Below, piece by piece: positions 7,540 through 16,257 of a stretch of DNA of 64,000 bases. The notes beneath the pieces were generated by a model. The model saw nothing but the letters and a program-made list of their open reading frames with translations, did not search any database and had not been told where the DNA came from. The stretch's first letter is position 1; each line of letters opens with the position of its first letter. This DNA is from Kocuria sp. cx-455 (GTDB lineage Bacteria; Actinomycetota; Actinomycetes; Actinomycetales; Micrococcaceae): assembly GCF_014698015.1 (NCBI RefSeq), contig NZ_JACXBS010000007.1:1-64000 (forward strand), read 5' to 3'. The translations under genes were made by a program, and so were the position numbers.

Positions 7540-8228
7540 GCCGAAAGTGTCTCAGCGCAATCAGACACGCATAAGCAAGGGGGGCGTGAGTGGCTGGAGA
7601 CCGCTGGAGGGAGGTCACGGACCGTTAAAGTGGAAGGCGCCCGCCGCGCTCATGTTTTTTCCCCCGAAGAAACACGAGCCCGGCGGACGCGTCCACCGGC
7701 AGAGCCGGTGCGGATCAATCCGCTGGTGAAGCCAAAGCCCCCGCAATGACTTCCGTTCATTACTTCACGGTGAGTAATTGCGCTTTCACGCCCCCCAGCG
7801 TTTCAACGCGTTCACCGTACCCGACAGGACAGGTTTTGGCCCCCCTGGCCAAAACATTGGTTGCTCCCCGGTACTTGAAGTAACAACAGTATGTAAGCAT
7901 GAGTTCCGCTCCGTTGCCAGCACTATTCGAACCGCATCACACGGGCTGTCCTCAACCCTGGGGTTCCCGTTTGCACTAGCCAAACGTGGTTTCGAGACCC
8001 ATAGGGGACGTGTCACCTACTGGACCCGGGTGCGCCGTGGCGTAAAGAGGGGACACGTCAACTTGTGCTTCGTCCCCCAAGCTACCCACATGGAAAGTCA
8101 CTTCTCCGATCCGTCCGGGGAATCCGACGCAGGGGTGAGCCTCCCGTGCAGACGGGCCCGGGATGCGCGACTTGGACGCCTGCGTGTTTACCATGGTCTT
8201 CTGCCCTCAACATGTCGCGGAGATGAAC
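7540..8228. other. Long intergenic region between recQ-like gene and orphan pstS
   Basis: 689 bp with no convincing gene. It holds a short inverted repeat ATTACT/AGTAAT at 7759-7778, the perfect hairpin at 7834-7854, and several TTCA-containing motifs between 7755 and 7820. These resemble parts of PHO boxes but lack the regular 11-bp spacing. Divergent promoters must lie here. Confidence 0.6.
7834..7854. terminator. Perfect 8-bp hairpin (TTTTGGCC / GGCCAAAA)
   Basis: Loop CCCCT. With T and A runs built into the stem it could terminate on either strand, or serve as an operator dyad in the pstS upstream region. Confidence 0.4.
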
Positions 8229-9365
8229 ATGAGCCGAACAGGTGCCCCTCGAAAGACAATGAGTTACACCAAACTCGGAGCGCTGGCCCTGGCCGCCGGA
8301 ATGGTACTGACCGGTTGCGGTTCCGACTACCCCTTGGGTGAGGAACAACGCAGGGCCGCCGAACAGGGCGACACCTCGCTGTCGGGCACCCTCACGGGTA
8401 TCGGCTCATCGGCCCAGAACGCGGCCATGCAGACGTGGCGGACCGGATTCGAATCCACGTACCCCAACGCCAAGGTGCAATACCTGTCAGCCGGTTCAGG
8501 CGCGGGTCGCTCCGCACTCGTGGGCGGTGGCACGGACTTCGCGGGTTCGGACGCGTACTTGGACGAGGACGAGCAGACCGAAGTCACGGACACCTGCGGT
8601 CCGGGCGGGGCCATCAACATTCCCGTCTACATCTCCCCCATCAGCGTGGCCTTCAACCTGCCGGGCATCAAGGAATTGAACTTGGACGCGCCCACGATCG
8701 CCAAGATCTTCCGACACGACATCACACGGTGGAATGACCCTGCCATTGCAGACCAGAACCCGGATGTGAACCTGCCTGACGGCACGATCACCCCGGTCGC
8801 CCGCGCCGATGACTCCGGGACCACGGAGAATTTCACCGACTACCTTGAGGCCACCGCACCCGAGATATGGACCGACGAGCATGACGGTGGCTGGCCCAAC
8901 GCCCTTCCCAGCGAGCGCGCCCAGGGCAACAACGGCGTGGTCACCGTGACGAACCAGACCGAGGGCGCCATCACGTACGCGGACGACTCCCTCGTGGGAG
9001 ATTCCCTGGGCAAAGCCAGGGTGAAGGTGGGCGACGAGTACGTGCCCGTGACCGCCGAAACCGCGGCTGCGGCCGTGGGAGCCTCTTCTCGGGTGGAAGG
9101 AACCGGTGAACACGACATCGCACTGGACATCGACCGCACCCCTGACGTGCAAGGCGCCTACCCCGTGGTCCTGGCCTCGTACCATGTGTTCTGCACGAGC
9201 TACAGCGACCCCGAAACCTTGGAACTGGTCAAGACCTTCGGGCACTACGTGGTCAGCCCCGAGGGTCAACAGCTGGCGGGAGACTCGGTCAAGAGCGCGC
9301 CCCTTCCCGAGAACCTCACCAAGGAGGCTCAGGTGGCACTGGACTCCATTACGCTGCGGTCATGA
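8229..9365 (+). CDS. pstS: Phosphate ABC transporter substrate-binding lipoprotein PstS (orphan copy)
   Basis: 378 residues from the chosen ATG, which has GGAG six bases upstream; an in-frame ATG at 8163 would add an implausible tail before the signal peptide. The lipoprotein signal ends in the lipobox LTGC (GMVLTGCGSD). The phosphate-binding fold shows SGTLTGIGSSAQNAAM, SAGSGAGRSA, GTDFAGSDAYL and ADDSGTTENFTDYL, the loops that bind phosphate oxygens. It captures phosphate outside the membrane for the PstCAB channel. It stands alone, 11 kb from the pstSCAB operon, whose PstS is clearly a paralogue with the same motifs. It may be an alternative-affinity or differently regulated receptor (inference). 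Confidence 0.9.
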   Translation: MSRTGAPRKTMSYTKLGALALAAGMVLTGCGSDYPLGEEQRRAAEQGDTSLSGTLTGIGSSAQNAAMQTWRTGFESTYPNAKVQYLSAGSGAGRSALVGGGTDFAGSDAYLDEDEQTEVTDTCGPGGAINIPVYISPISVAFNLPGIKELNLDAPTIAKIFRHDITRWNDPAIADQNPDVNLPDGTITPVARADDSGTTENFTDYLEATAPEIWTDEHDGGWPNALPSERAQGNNGVVTVTNQTEGAITYADDSLVGDSLGKARVKVGDEYVPVTAETAAAAVGASSRVEGTGEHDIALDIDRTPDVQGAYPVVLASYHVFCTSYSDPETLELVKTFGHYVVSPEGQQLAGDSVKSAPLPENLTKEAQVALDSITLRS

Positions 9366-9415
9366 CCACCATGCAGTGCCCCCGGAATGAGTGACCGCGC
9401 GGCCGTGTTCTGTCA

Positions 9416-10393
9416 GTGATGGGTATTCCACTTTCGCTCCTCGACCGATCCCGCACCCGCCAGGGCCACACCGATTCCGCCGCTTTGCACCAAACGGTGG
9501 AACGCGCCCGACGCGCAGAGGAAGTCGGGTTTCACCGGTTCTGGGTGTCCGAACACCACGGGGTTCCCGGGGTGGCCTCGGGAACCCCGGCCTTGCTCGC
9601 CCAGGCGGTTGCCGCCGCCACCAACACGATTCGTGTGGGGTCCGGCGGAGTAATGTTGCCCAATCACCGCCCCATCGTGGTCGCCGAGGAATTCGCGGTG
9701 CTCACGGCCCTGCACGGCGAGCGTTTCGACCTGGGTCTGGGGCGCTCCCTGGGCTTCACCAAACCGGTGCGCGAAGCGCTCGGCGCGTTGCAGGCCCGGC
9801 CGCGAGAATTCGCGGCGGCCATCGATGACGTCCGCGAGTATCTGACAGGAGCGGGCAACGTCACGATCCGCCCGGCCGATACCGGCCGCATCCCGCTTTT
9901 CGTGCTGGGTACCGGTACCGGGCTGCAAATCGCAGCAGAGCTGGGCCTTCCGGCGGTGGTCGGTGGGCCGTTGCTCACGTCTGGCCCGGAGGCCTTCGAC
10001 GCGTACCGCTCCGAGTTCCGCCCCAGCTCCCAGCAGGCCGAACCGTATCTGATCGTCTCCGCGGAACTCTTCGTGGCCGACTCCGCCTCGGAAGCTCGCG
10101 ACCTCGCTGTGCCGGAGGCCTGGGCCATGGCTCAATCCCGCCTCACCGGGTCCTTCCCGCCGCTCCAGCCGACAACGTCGCTCCCCGCGCAGCGCACGGG
10201 GCGGCGAGATCGCTACGTCTCCCAGGCACTGGCAGCCGTCATCGCGGGTACGGAGGACAAGGTTCTGAGCCAGGTCAGCGACCTGCTGGAGCGCACCGGG
10301 GCGGACGAGATCATGAGCACGGCGTCCACCTTTGACGTCGCGGCGCTGTACGACTCCGACGCCCGGTTGGCTCGCGCCGTCGCGACCCTATAG
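9416..10393 (+). CDS. LLM-class flavin-dependent oxidoreductase (luciferase-like)
   Basis: 325 residues with the TIM-barrel luciferase-like pattern: GIPLSLLDRSRTRQG at the N-terminus, EEVGFHRFWVSEHHGVPGVAS, TNTIRVGSGGVMLPNH and ERFDLGLGRSLGF, which line the flavin site of the MsnO8 subgroup of single-component family members. It presumably uses reduced FMN or F420; the substrate is unknown. GTG at 9416 or ATG at 9419 are both possible starts. It follows pstS by 50 bp on the same strand, but no functional link to phosphate is evident. Confidence 0.8.
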   Translation: MMGIPLSLLDRSRTRQGHTDSAALHQTVERARRAEEVGFHRFWVSEHHGVPGVASGTPALLAQAVAAATNTIRVGSGGVMLPNHRPIVVAEEFAVLTALHGERFDLGLGRSLGFTKPVREALGALQARPREFAAAIDDVREYLTGAGNVTIRPADTGRIPLFVLGTGTGLQIAAELGLPAVVGGPLLTSGPEAFDAYRSEFRPSSQQAEPYLIVSAELFVADSASEARDLAVPEAWAMAQSRLTGSFPPLQPTTSLPAQRTGRRDRYVSQALAAVIAGTEDKVLSQVSDLLERTGADEIMSTASTFDVAALYDSDARLARAVATL

Positions 10394-10444
10394 TCCGCGT
10401 CCCTCGCCCAGCTCGGGACGGATGCCATCTACCGGCCGGCCGGG

Positions 10445-11617
10445 CTACCCCGCCTCAGCCGATACCGCATGAACGAGCTGCTCCATGGGGCCCTTCCCCC
10501 ATATCAATGCCCAGGCCATACAGCCCGTCGTGACTCCCAGGGTGATCGGCCAGAACGGATCGAGCGCCAGAAATCCTTGCAACCGGTCGATGTCGGAGCC
10601 CACTCCCGGTGTGACCATGATCCAGATGCCCCACACGAGCAGGTGCGCCGTGTATGCCGTCAAAGGCATGGACCCGATTACCCGAACCGGCCACAGAAGC
10701 CAGCGCAGCGACGTCGTCGCCACAAGAACGGACAAGGCGAGGATTGCGAGCGCGAATCCTCCCGAGCCGAACGCCTCCCCCACCCCGTTCGAGTGGGGGT
10801 CGTCGCGAAAGACCGACAGCGCCCAGAGAATCGATCCGGTCTGGAGATCCGACCCGTGACGAGCAATCACGTGATTACCCACAGGGCCGAACACCGCGTA
10901 ACCGAGCACGGAGAGTGCCACCCCGGACACGAGCAGCAACACCGTGGGGCCGATTCCGCGCCGGATCAACCGCCCCGCAATGATCCCCGCGGCCACGAAC
11001 GCCAGCCACAGCACAAAGGGGTAATTCCACCCGAGCACGTCGGAAACGAAGTCCGCGGCACTTCCTCGTTCGGGCGGGCCCCCGCTGTCGATCAGCGTGA
11101 CCACGAAGGGCACAACAGTGGCCGCGAGCGCCGCTGTGAGGACGAGCGCCCGCCCGGACCACGAGACCATGAACCCGCCGATCACCAAGAGGAGGCCGTA
11201 GGCCGGCAACACCACGAACACGGGCGCGTCAAGACTGAGCAGAAGTAGCCCGAGGGTCCAGATGAGTAGCGCGCGGATCGTGATGGCGCGGCGTGGGGCG
11301 CGTGCCGCGCTGTGTTCGCCGGCTCGCGCTCGAATCCCGGAGCCCATGAGACCCAAGGACACACCGGCGAGGGTTGCGAACAAAATGGCGGACCTGCCCT
11401 CGACCACCCCGAGCCAGGTCTCGGGTTGCGACCATTCCAGGGGCGTGACCACGGTCAGATGGGCCACGTACATGCCCAGGATTGCCAAGCCCCGGGCCAG
11501 ATCGATGCCGGGGATCCGGTCCGGCGATTCCAGCCGAGCCACGTTCCGCTCCACGCGCTGTGACATGTTGCGTGGTGGTGACGCTGCGGACGGTGGCATG
11601 TACCCATCATGGCGCAC
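10445..11617 (-). CDS. DUF1624/DUF418-type membrane protein, probable acyltransferase
   Basis: 390 residues with about ten hydrophobic segments. The N-terminal motif RIPGIDLARGLAILGMY, followed by a conserved His in VAHLTV, is the signature of the heparan-alpha-glucosaminide N-acetyltransferase-like (DUF1624) fold, and SMPLTAYTAHLLVWGIW near residue 325 is the typical DUF418 end. Members are thought to move acyl groups across the membrane onto surface glycans or lipids. The first ~15 residues before MSQRVERN may not be translated. Single gene, convergent with the LLM oxidoreductase and divergent from the sirtuin. Substrate unknown. Confidence 0.7.
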   Translation of the reverse strand: MRHDGYMPPSAASPPRNMSQRVERNVARLESPDRIPGIDLARGLAILGMYVAHLTVVTPLEWSQPETWLGVVEGRSAILFATLAGVSLGLMGSGIRARAGEHSAARAPRRAITIRALLIWTLGLLLLSLDAPVFVVLPAYGLLLVIGGFMVSWSGRALVLTAALAATVVPFVVTLIDSGGPPERGSAADFVSDVLGWNYPFVLWLAFVAAGIIAGRLIRRGIGPTVLLLVSGVALSVLGYAVFGPVGNHVIARHGSDLQTGSILWALSVFRDDPHSNGVGEAFGSGGFALAILALSVLVATTSLRWLLWPVRVIGSMPLTAYTAHLLVWGIWIMVTPGVGSDIDRLQGFLALDPFWPITLGVTTGCMAWALIWGKGPMEQLVHAVSAEAG

Positions 11618-11663
11618 CGGGAGAATTAGGCGTTGCTGCGGGGGTAGCTAGGAAGTCATGATC

Positions 11664-11669
11664 TAGCGT
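11664..11669 (+). promoter_or_regulatory. -10 box (TAGCGT) of the sirtuin gene
   Basis: TANNNT hexamer ending seven bases before the ATG at 11677. It favours that ATG over the in-frame GTG at 11668, which lies inside this box. Confidence 0.45.
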
Positions 11670-11676
11670 GAGGAAC

Positions 11677-12441
11677 ATGTCTGCCTCCGATCGAGTGCCC
11701 ACAGAGATCCTCGACCTCGCACGCTCGGCCCGGCGGGTGACGGTTTTGACCGGGGCGGGGATGTCCGCCGAATCCGGTGTCCCGACCTTTCGCGACGCCC
11801 AGACCGGACTGTGGGAGCGTTTTGACCCGGCGGAGCTCGCCACCCCGGAGGCCTGGGAGGACGACCCGGCCCAGTGCTGGGCCTGGTACACGTGGCGCGC
11901 ATCCCTCGTGCGCCGGGCCGACCCGCACCCCGGTCACGTGGCGCTTGCGCAATGGCAGGCTCGCCCCGGAATCGATCTGTGGATCTCCACCCAGAATGTC
12001 GATGACCTGCACGAACGGGCGGGCGCTGGGGTTCTCGCCCACGTCCACGGCAACCTCTTCGCCCTGCACTGCGCGAGCTGCGGCGCGCCCGCCGACGTCG
12101 ATTATCCGCCCATTACGGAGCCCGTGGCTCGGCTCGACCCGCCCGGATGCCATCAGTGTGGTGGGCCGGTCCGCCCCGGTGTCGTGTGGTTTGGCGAGAC
12201 CCTGCCCGAGAGGGCGTTCCAGGACTCGGTCGAAGCCGCGCAAGAAGCGGACCTGGTGCTCGTCGTGGGAACCTCGGGCCTGGTGCACCCCGCCGCGAGC
12301 ATCCCGGACTTCGCCGGTGCGCGCGGTGTGCCCGTGGTTGAAATCAATCCCCGGGTCTCGAAGGTGTCGGGCAGCGTCGATCACGTCTGGCGCGCCCCGG
12401 CCGGCCAGGCACTCCCCGCGCTGGTGAGTGCCCTGGACTGA
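11677..12441 (+). CDS. cobB: Sirtuin: NAD-dependent protein deacylase (SIR2 family)
   Basis: 254 residues. NAD-binding GAGMSAESGVPTFR (26-39), TQNVDDLH (105-112), catalytic His124 in HVHGN, and a zinc site of Cys132, Cys135, Cys158 and Cys161. Tyr71 and Arg74 form the YxxR pair of Sirt5/CobB-type (class III) sirtuins that accept succinyl and malonyl groups, so desuccinylase as well as deacetylase activity is expected from family knowledge. It removes acyl groups from lysines of cytosolic proteins using NAD. It is monocistronic, and its transcript is probably ended by the hairpin at 12460-12509. The symbol is by family similarity. Confidence 0.88.
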   Translation: MSASDRVPTEILDLARSARRVTVLTGAGMSAESGVPTFRDAQTGLWERFDPAELATPEAWEDDPAQCWAWYTWRASLVRRADPHPGHVALAQWQARPGIDLWISTQNVDDLHERAGAGVLAHVHGNLFALHCASCGAPADVDYPPITEPVARLDPPGCHQCGGPVRPGVVWFGETLPERAFQDSVEAAQEADLVLVVGTSGLVHPAASIPDFAGARGVPVVEINPRVSKVSGSVDHVWRAPAGQALPALVSALD

Positions 12442-12459
12442 GCGGCGCCGGGCATGAGA

Positions 12460-12509
12460 AAGGCCCGAACCTCAACCGATGAACACACCACGGTACAGGT
12501 TCGGGCCTT
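12460..12509. terminator. Bidirectional terminator hairpin between sirtuin and tRNA-Lys
   Basis: Perfect 13-bp inverted repeat (aaggcccgaacct / aggttcgggcctt) with a 24-nt loop. It lies downstream of both convergent transcripts. Confidence 0.7.
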
Positions 12510-12519
12510 GCGCAGGAGG

Positions 12520-12592
12520 TGCGCCCTGTGGGGCTCGAACCCACGACCCATGGATTAAAAGTCCACTGCTCTACCAACTGAGCTAAAGGCGC
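12520..12592 (-). tRNA. tRNA-Lys (anticodon UUU)
   Basis: The minus strand gives a 73-nt cloverleaf. The acceptor is GCGCCUU/AGGGCGC, the D arm contains AGCUCAGUUGGUAGAGC, the anticodon loop CUUUUAA gives UUU, and the T arm has GUGGGUUCGAGCCCCAC. The discriminator is A. The CCA is not fully encoded. A TAGAGT -10-like box lies upstream at 12630-12635 on the minus strand. Confidence 0.95.
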
Positions 12593-12903
12593 GTGCCCCG
12601 CAACGGCGAACCGGGAACGGAGCACCGCTACTCTACCGCAGGCACAGCACTTTTCCACTTTCGGCGCCACCGCATTGCCCGCCGTCATGCGTGCCGGCCC
12701 ACATCGACCAGACGCCGGCTACCGGTTCGCTCACGTTATCCGGCGCATGTATGGGAACCTTGGTGGGGGCGCATCCCCGCTCAGGCGGCCATGCTGCAGC
12801 CGGCGGTGCTGGTGGGGATTTTGTCGACCCAATCCATTTGTTCGTCTGTGGTGCTCCGTGTGCTGTCCGGGTCACCCGTGGTCCCGCAAGAGGTACGCAC
12901 TTC
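12593..12903. other. Intergenic region between tRNA-Lys and the glutaminase gene
   Basis: 311 bp without a convincing gene. An open frame continues upstream from the glutaminase start to 12691, but its residues look like no known extension. The stretch contains the tRNA-Lys promoter (minus strand) and, presumably, the glutaminase promoter. Confidence 0.6.
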
Positions 12904-14745
12904 ATGAGCACCGTCTCCAAGACCAAGTTGGGCCCTTCCGTCATCACCGAGTACCTGCAACGGGTGATGGAGGACCTGCGCGAGGTCCGTGGTGGCGCCA
13001 TCAACGACTCGATTCCGGCTCTCGCCCATACCGATCCGGACCTTCTAGGCATTGCCGTGGCCACCGTGGACGGTGCCATCTATCAGGCCGGTGATTCCAA
13101 ACAGGATTTCTGCATCCAGTCCATTTCCAAGGCATTCACCTACGCGCAAGCGCTGGTGGACCGGGGCATGGACGGCGTTTTCGAGAAGATCGACGTGGAG
13201 CCCAGCGGTGACGCGTTCAACGAGATCTCCCTGCAGCCCGCAACGGGCCGCCCCGCCAACCCCATGATCAACGCGGGTGCGATCGCGGCCACGTCACTGG
13301 TCAAGAACACCGCCCACGGCACGCGCCGGGATCGCATTCTGCGCCTGTATTCCCGTTTGGCCGGGCGGCAGCTGCGCTACAACAAGACCATTCAGGCTCA
13401 AGAACACCGCGCGGGTGATCGCAATCGCGCCCTCGGGTGGTTGTTGGCATCCCGCGGCATTATCGAAGGTGATCCCACGGACGCGCTCGAGGACTACTTC
13501 GCGCAGTGCTCGGTAATGCTCAATTGCGTGGATCTGGCACGCATGGGTGCCACGCTCGCCGCGGGGGGCAGCAATCCCCTGACCGGTGAACGTGTACTGG
13601 GCACCCGGGTGATCTCGGACGTCCTCTCCGTCATGAACACGTGCGGCATGTACGACGATGCCGGGCGCTGGGCCCTGCAGGTGGGGCTGCCGGCCAAATC
13701 CGGTGTGTCCGGCGGTATCCTAGCGGTCCTTCCCGGTCAGCTGGCCGTGGCGGTCTTCTCTCCTCCGCTGGATCAACACGGCAATTCGGTGCGTGGCGTG
13801 GCAGCATGCGAACGCCTGACCGAGGATCTTGACCTGCACTTCGCCCGAACGGAACGCAACGGCCACTCGACCGTGCGTTCCGAGTACTACCTGTCCGAGG
13901 CGCCGTCGTTGATGCGCCGCAACGAGGCCGCCACCGAGGTGCTTGAGGAACACGGCGAAGATGTGCGGATCATCGAATTGCAGGGGGACCTACGTTTCGC
14001 CGGCGCGGAAACTGCGATCCGCACGATTCGTGAGGCCGCGCGTGAATGCGCCTACGTGCTGGTGGACATCAGGCCGGTGGACGATCTGGCCCGGTACGTG
14101 ATGCCGCTGTTGGGCCGCACATCGGAACAGCTGGAACAGGTCGGGCGCCACCTGAGCATCATTGCTGAGAAGGGCTCAGAACATACGCAGGACCTGGAGC
14201 ACCCCGTTACCGTGTTCCCCACGCGCGCCGAAGCCCTGACGTGGGCGGAGGATCAAATCCTGGACAAGTTCGGCGGCCCCGAATGCATGCCGGACAAGGT
14301 GCATTCGACCCGCTCGGACCTGCTCAGCTCGCTGTCCGAGGCGGACGTCGAAGAAATTCGTTCCAAGACCGTGCGCGTGGAGTGGCCCGCCCGAACCACG
14401 GTGCTGCGAGCCGGGCAACGGTTTGAGGGTGTGTACATGGTGATTTCGGGCAATGTGGAAATCACTCGCCGCTCCCCCACCGGGGAGCGAGTGGAATTGG
14501 AGGTCGTGGGCCCCGGCATGAGCTTTGGTGAGGTGGCCCTGGGAACGGACTCCCGGCACATGGTCAGTTTCACCACGCTCACGGACGTGACGGCCCGCCG
14601 GTTGCCACCGGAGGCCGTGGACGAGATCGAGAAATCCCACCCGGATCTGGCCCTGCGGTGGTGGCGTGCCGTCTCGGCGCACGCCATGCGCCGCATCGAG
14701 GAACGCTGGCGTCAGCAGGCCGGGGAAACCCACACCACGGACTGA
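12904..14745 (+). CDS. glsA: Glutaminase A fused to STAS and cyclic-nucleotide-binding domains
   Basis: 613 residues from the ATG preceded by AAGAGG. Residues ~1-305 are a serine-dependent glutaminase (beta-lactamase-like fold) with catalytic S73-x-x-K76 in CIQSISKAF, plus PANPMINAGAIA and SGVSGGILAVLPG. It hydrolyses L-glutamine to glutamate and ammonia. Residues ~330-440 are a STAS-type domain (VRIIELQGDLRFAGAETAI). Residues ~470-590 are a cNMP-binding beta-roll (ILRAGQRFEGVYMVISGNVE, then GPGMSFGEVALG). The helical tail continues to the end. No membrane anchor, so cytosolic. The extra domains suggest that activity is tuned by a nucleotide or partner protein (inference). Most bacterial glutaminases stop at ~310 residues. 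Confidence 0.9.
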   Translation: MSTVSKTKLGPSVITEYLQRVMEDLREVRGGAINDSIPALAHTDPDLLGIAVATVDGAIYQAGDSKQDFCIQSISKAFTYAQALVDRGMDGVFEKIDVEPSGDAFNEISLQPATGRPANPMINAGAIAATSLVKNTAHGTRRDRILRLYSRLAGRQLRYNKTIQAQEHRAGDRNRALGWLLASRGIIEGDPTDALEDYFAQCSVMLNCVDLARMGATLAAGGSNPLTGERVLGTRVISDVLSVMNTCGMYDDAGRWALQVGLPAKSGVSGGILAVLPGQLAVAVFSPPLDQHGNSVRGVAACERLTEDLDLHFARTERNGHSTVRSEYYLSEAPSLMRRNEAATEVLEEHGEDVRIIELQGDLRFAGAETAIRTIREAARECAYVLVDIRPVDDLARYVMPLLGRTSEQLEQVGRHLSIIAEKGSEHTQDLEHPVTVFPTRAEALTWAEDQILDKFGGPECMPDKVHSTRSDLLSSLSEADVEEIRSKTVRVEWPARTTVLRAGQRFEGVYMVISGNVEITRRSPTGERVELEVVGPGMSFGEVALGTDSRHMVSFTTLTDVTARRLPPEAVDEIEKSHPDLALRWWRAVSAHAMRRIEERWRQQAGETHTTD

Positions 14746-14754
14746 TCACGCGCG

Positions 14755-14760
14755 TAGGCT
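14755..14760 (+). promoter_or_regulatory. -10 box (TAGGCT) of the 14767 gene
   Basis: TANNNT hexamer six bases before the ATG at 14767; the gene is probably leaderless although only 21 bp follow the glutaminase stop. Confidence 0.5.
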
Positions 14761-14766
14761 GGGCTC

Positions 14767-15387
14767 ATGAACGAACCGCGCCAGCACCATTCGCCCGTGA
14801 AATTCTCACCGGAGCAGTTCGACGCCCACGAGGGCGGGATTGATCCCGCGCGCGTTTCCGAAGCAGCCCACTTGGCGGCCCACGCGCTCGTGTCCCGCGG
14901 CCGCGAGGCGGACGACCCCGAGGTGCACCAGCGGCTGGTCCAGCTCACGGACGAGCAAGGTCTGGAGGGCATAGCCGAGCTCTGGGCCCAAGCACCCGCC
15001 GTCTCGCTGCCCGGCGCCCTGTGGCGGTTGTACGCCCTGCGCGCGGCGGCCCGCACGGACCCCCATCGGATGGGCCGCTGGTTCGCGGCGGGCAAGGGCA
15101 CGGCGCAGGTCTCCAACGTGGTCGCGGGTGTGGCCGATCCGCCCGGTGCCGAGGAGATCTGCCGGGTCGCGGACACCATCCTGTCGGGTGCGTTCAACGG
15201 CGAGTTCGACGTAGCCCTGGAACGTTTTGCGGCGTTCTGTCGCGTGATTGCACTGGGCCAGCAACGCACGCAGGACATCCCCAGCTTGACCGTGCGGCGC
15301 GCCGATCACCGCATCCCCAGACTCTCCCGAACCGCGAACGAGCTCGACGCCGCAGCCAAGGCCTGGCGCGCCGGGGTATTGGATTAG
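14767..15387 (+). CDS. Conserved actinobacterial hypothetical protein
   Basis: 206 residues, mostly helical, no signal peptide or membrane segment. The central part WRLYALRAAARTDPHRMGRWFAAG and the C-terminal RRADHRIPRLSRTANELDAAAKAW look conserved. The composition (Ala-, Arg- and Asp/Glu-rich, with no Cys motif except isolated residues) does not point to an enzyme class. It follows the glutaminase gene closely but probably has its own leaderless promoter. I cannot name a function. Confidence 0.7.
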   Translation: MNEPRQHHSPVKFSPEQFDAHEGGIDPARVSEAAHLAAHALVSRGREADDPEVHQRLVQLTDEQGLEGIAELWAQAPAVSLPGALWRLYALRAAARTDPHRMGRWFAAGKGTAQVSNVVAGVADPPGAEEICRVADTILSGAFNGEFDVALERFAAFCRVIALGQQRTQDIPSLTVRRADHRIPRLSRTANELDAAAKAWRAGVLD

Positions 15388-15633
15388 CCCCCCGCACAGG
15401 GTTTAGCATGGTGAACAGGTGTCGGGCCGTGGCAGCCCCGGGCTCCATCATTTAGCCGCTACGAGCGGCCTTCCGCCGAGAGGCGCTCCCGGTCCGGCAC
15501 CCCTTTCAATCCCCCAATCCTTGTCATTCCCCCTGCTTGGGCGAGCAAGTCATCGTGCGGCCATTGCGTTTACCTGAGGCGGGTACAGTGAGGTCGAAAA
15601 TTCACGCGGATTACATCTAAGGACGGGCGGGGT

Positions 15634-16251
15634 ATGGCCTTTCGGATCTTCCCGGAGGACGAACAGGTAATTGAGCTCCTGGTTCACATGTCCCGGTGCG
15701 TCACCACCTCCGTGGACCTCTTGGCCGAACACCTCAGCGCCGCCCACGACCACACCGGTGAAACCCTGCAGGCCCTGCTGGACACCGAGGACGAGTGCAG
15801 CAACCTGTATTTCTCCCTGATGACTACTACGCGCTCTTCTTACGTGGTTCCCATCCCCCGCCAGGACCTGTACATCCTGGGCCAGTGGGTCCTGAAATCC
15901 GTGGAGGCCCTCGTCGCGTGTGCCGAAACCCAGCAGTTGTACCAGATCGACCGCCCCACGTCTCACGCCACCGAACAGTTGAACGTCATCCGGTTGATGT
16001 CCGAAATGACCACCAAGGCCATGGGCCGGTTGGCCACCCTGGACGAGTTGGACGACTACTGGTTCGAAATGATGCGGCTGTCCCGCCAGTCGGAGCGAAC
16101 CCACCGAAACTATCGCGCGTCCCTGCTGGACAAACACAAGGCACCCCACGCCATCCGTCGCATGGACGCCGCGGGCAGACTACTGGACGCTTCGCGTGCT
16201 CTGGGTCAAGTCTCCGCCGAGGTCGGCCGAGTGCTCGTCTCGGAATCCTGA
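15634..16251 (+). CDS. DUF47 / PhoU-like phosphate transport accessory protein
   Basis: 205 residues forming a long all-helical bundle, as in DUF47 (PhoU-related) proteins that pair with PiT transporters. Conserved-looking runs include ALLDTEDECSNLYFSLMTT and IPRQDLYILGQWVLKSVEAL. An AAGGACGG ribosome site precedes the ATG, and a TACAGT -10-like box lies about 45 bp upstream. It ends six bases before the PiT gene, so the two form one operon. By family knowledge it probably modulates PiT transport on the cytoplasmic side. It is the only PhoU-like gene in the window; a canonical phoU is not attached to pstSCAB here. Confidence 0.85.
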   Translation: MAFRIFPEDEQVIELLVHMSRCVTTSVDLLAEHLSAAHDHTGETLQALLDTEDECSNLYFSLMTTTRSSYVVPIPRQDLYILGQWVLKSVEALVACAETQQLYQIDRPTSHATEQLNVIRLMSEMTTKAMGRLATLDELDDYWFEMMRLSRQSERTHRNYRASLLDKHKAPHAIRRMDAAGRLLDASRALGQVSAEVGRVLVSES

Positions 16252-16257
16252 TATCCC

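Noticed and set aside
7755-7820. PHO-box candidates before the orphan pstS
   Set aside because: The TTCA motifs are spaced 8-9 bases or irregularly rather than 11, so I do not call a PhoP site.
7778-8341. Open frame in the pstS upstream region
   Set aside because: Composition and lack of any motif fit chance reading of noncoding DNA, and it runs into the pstS signal-peptide region in another frame.
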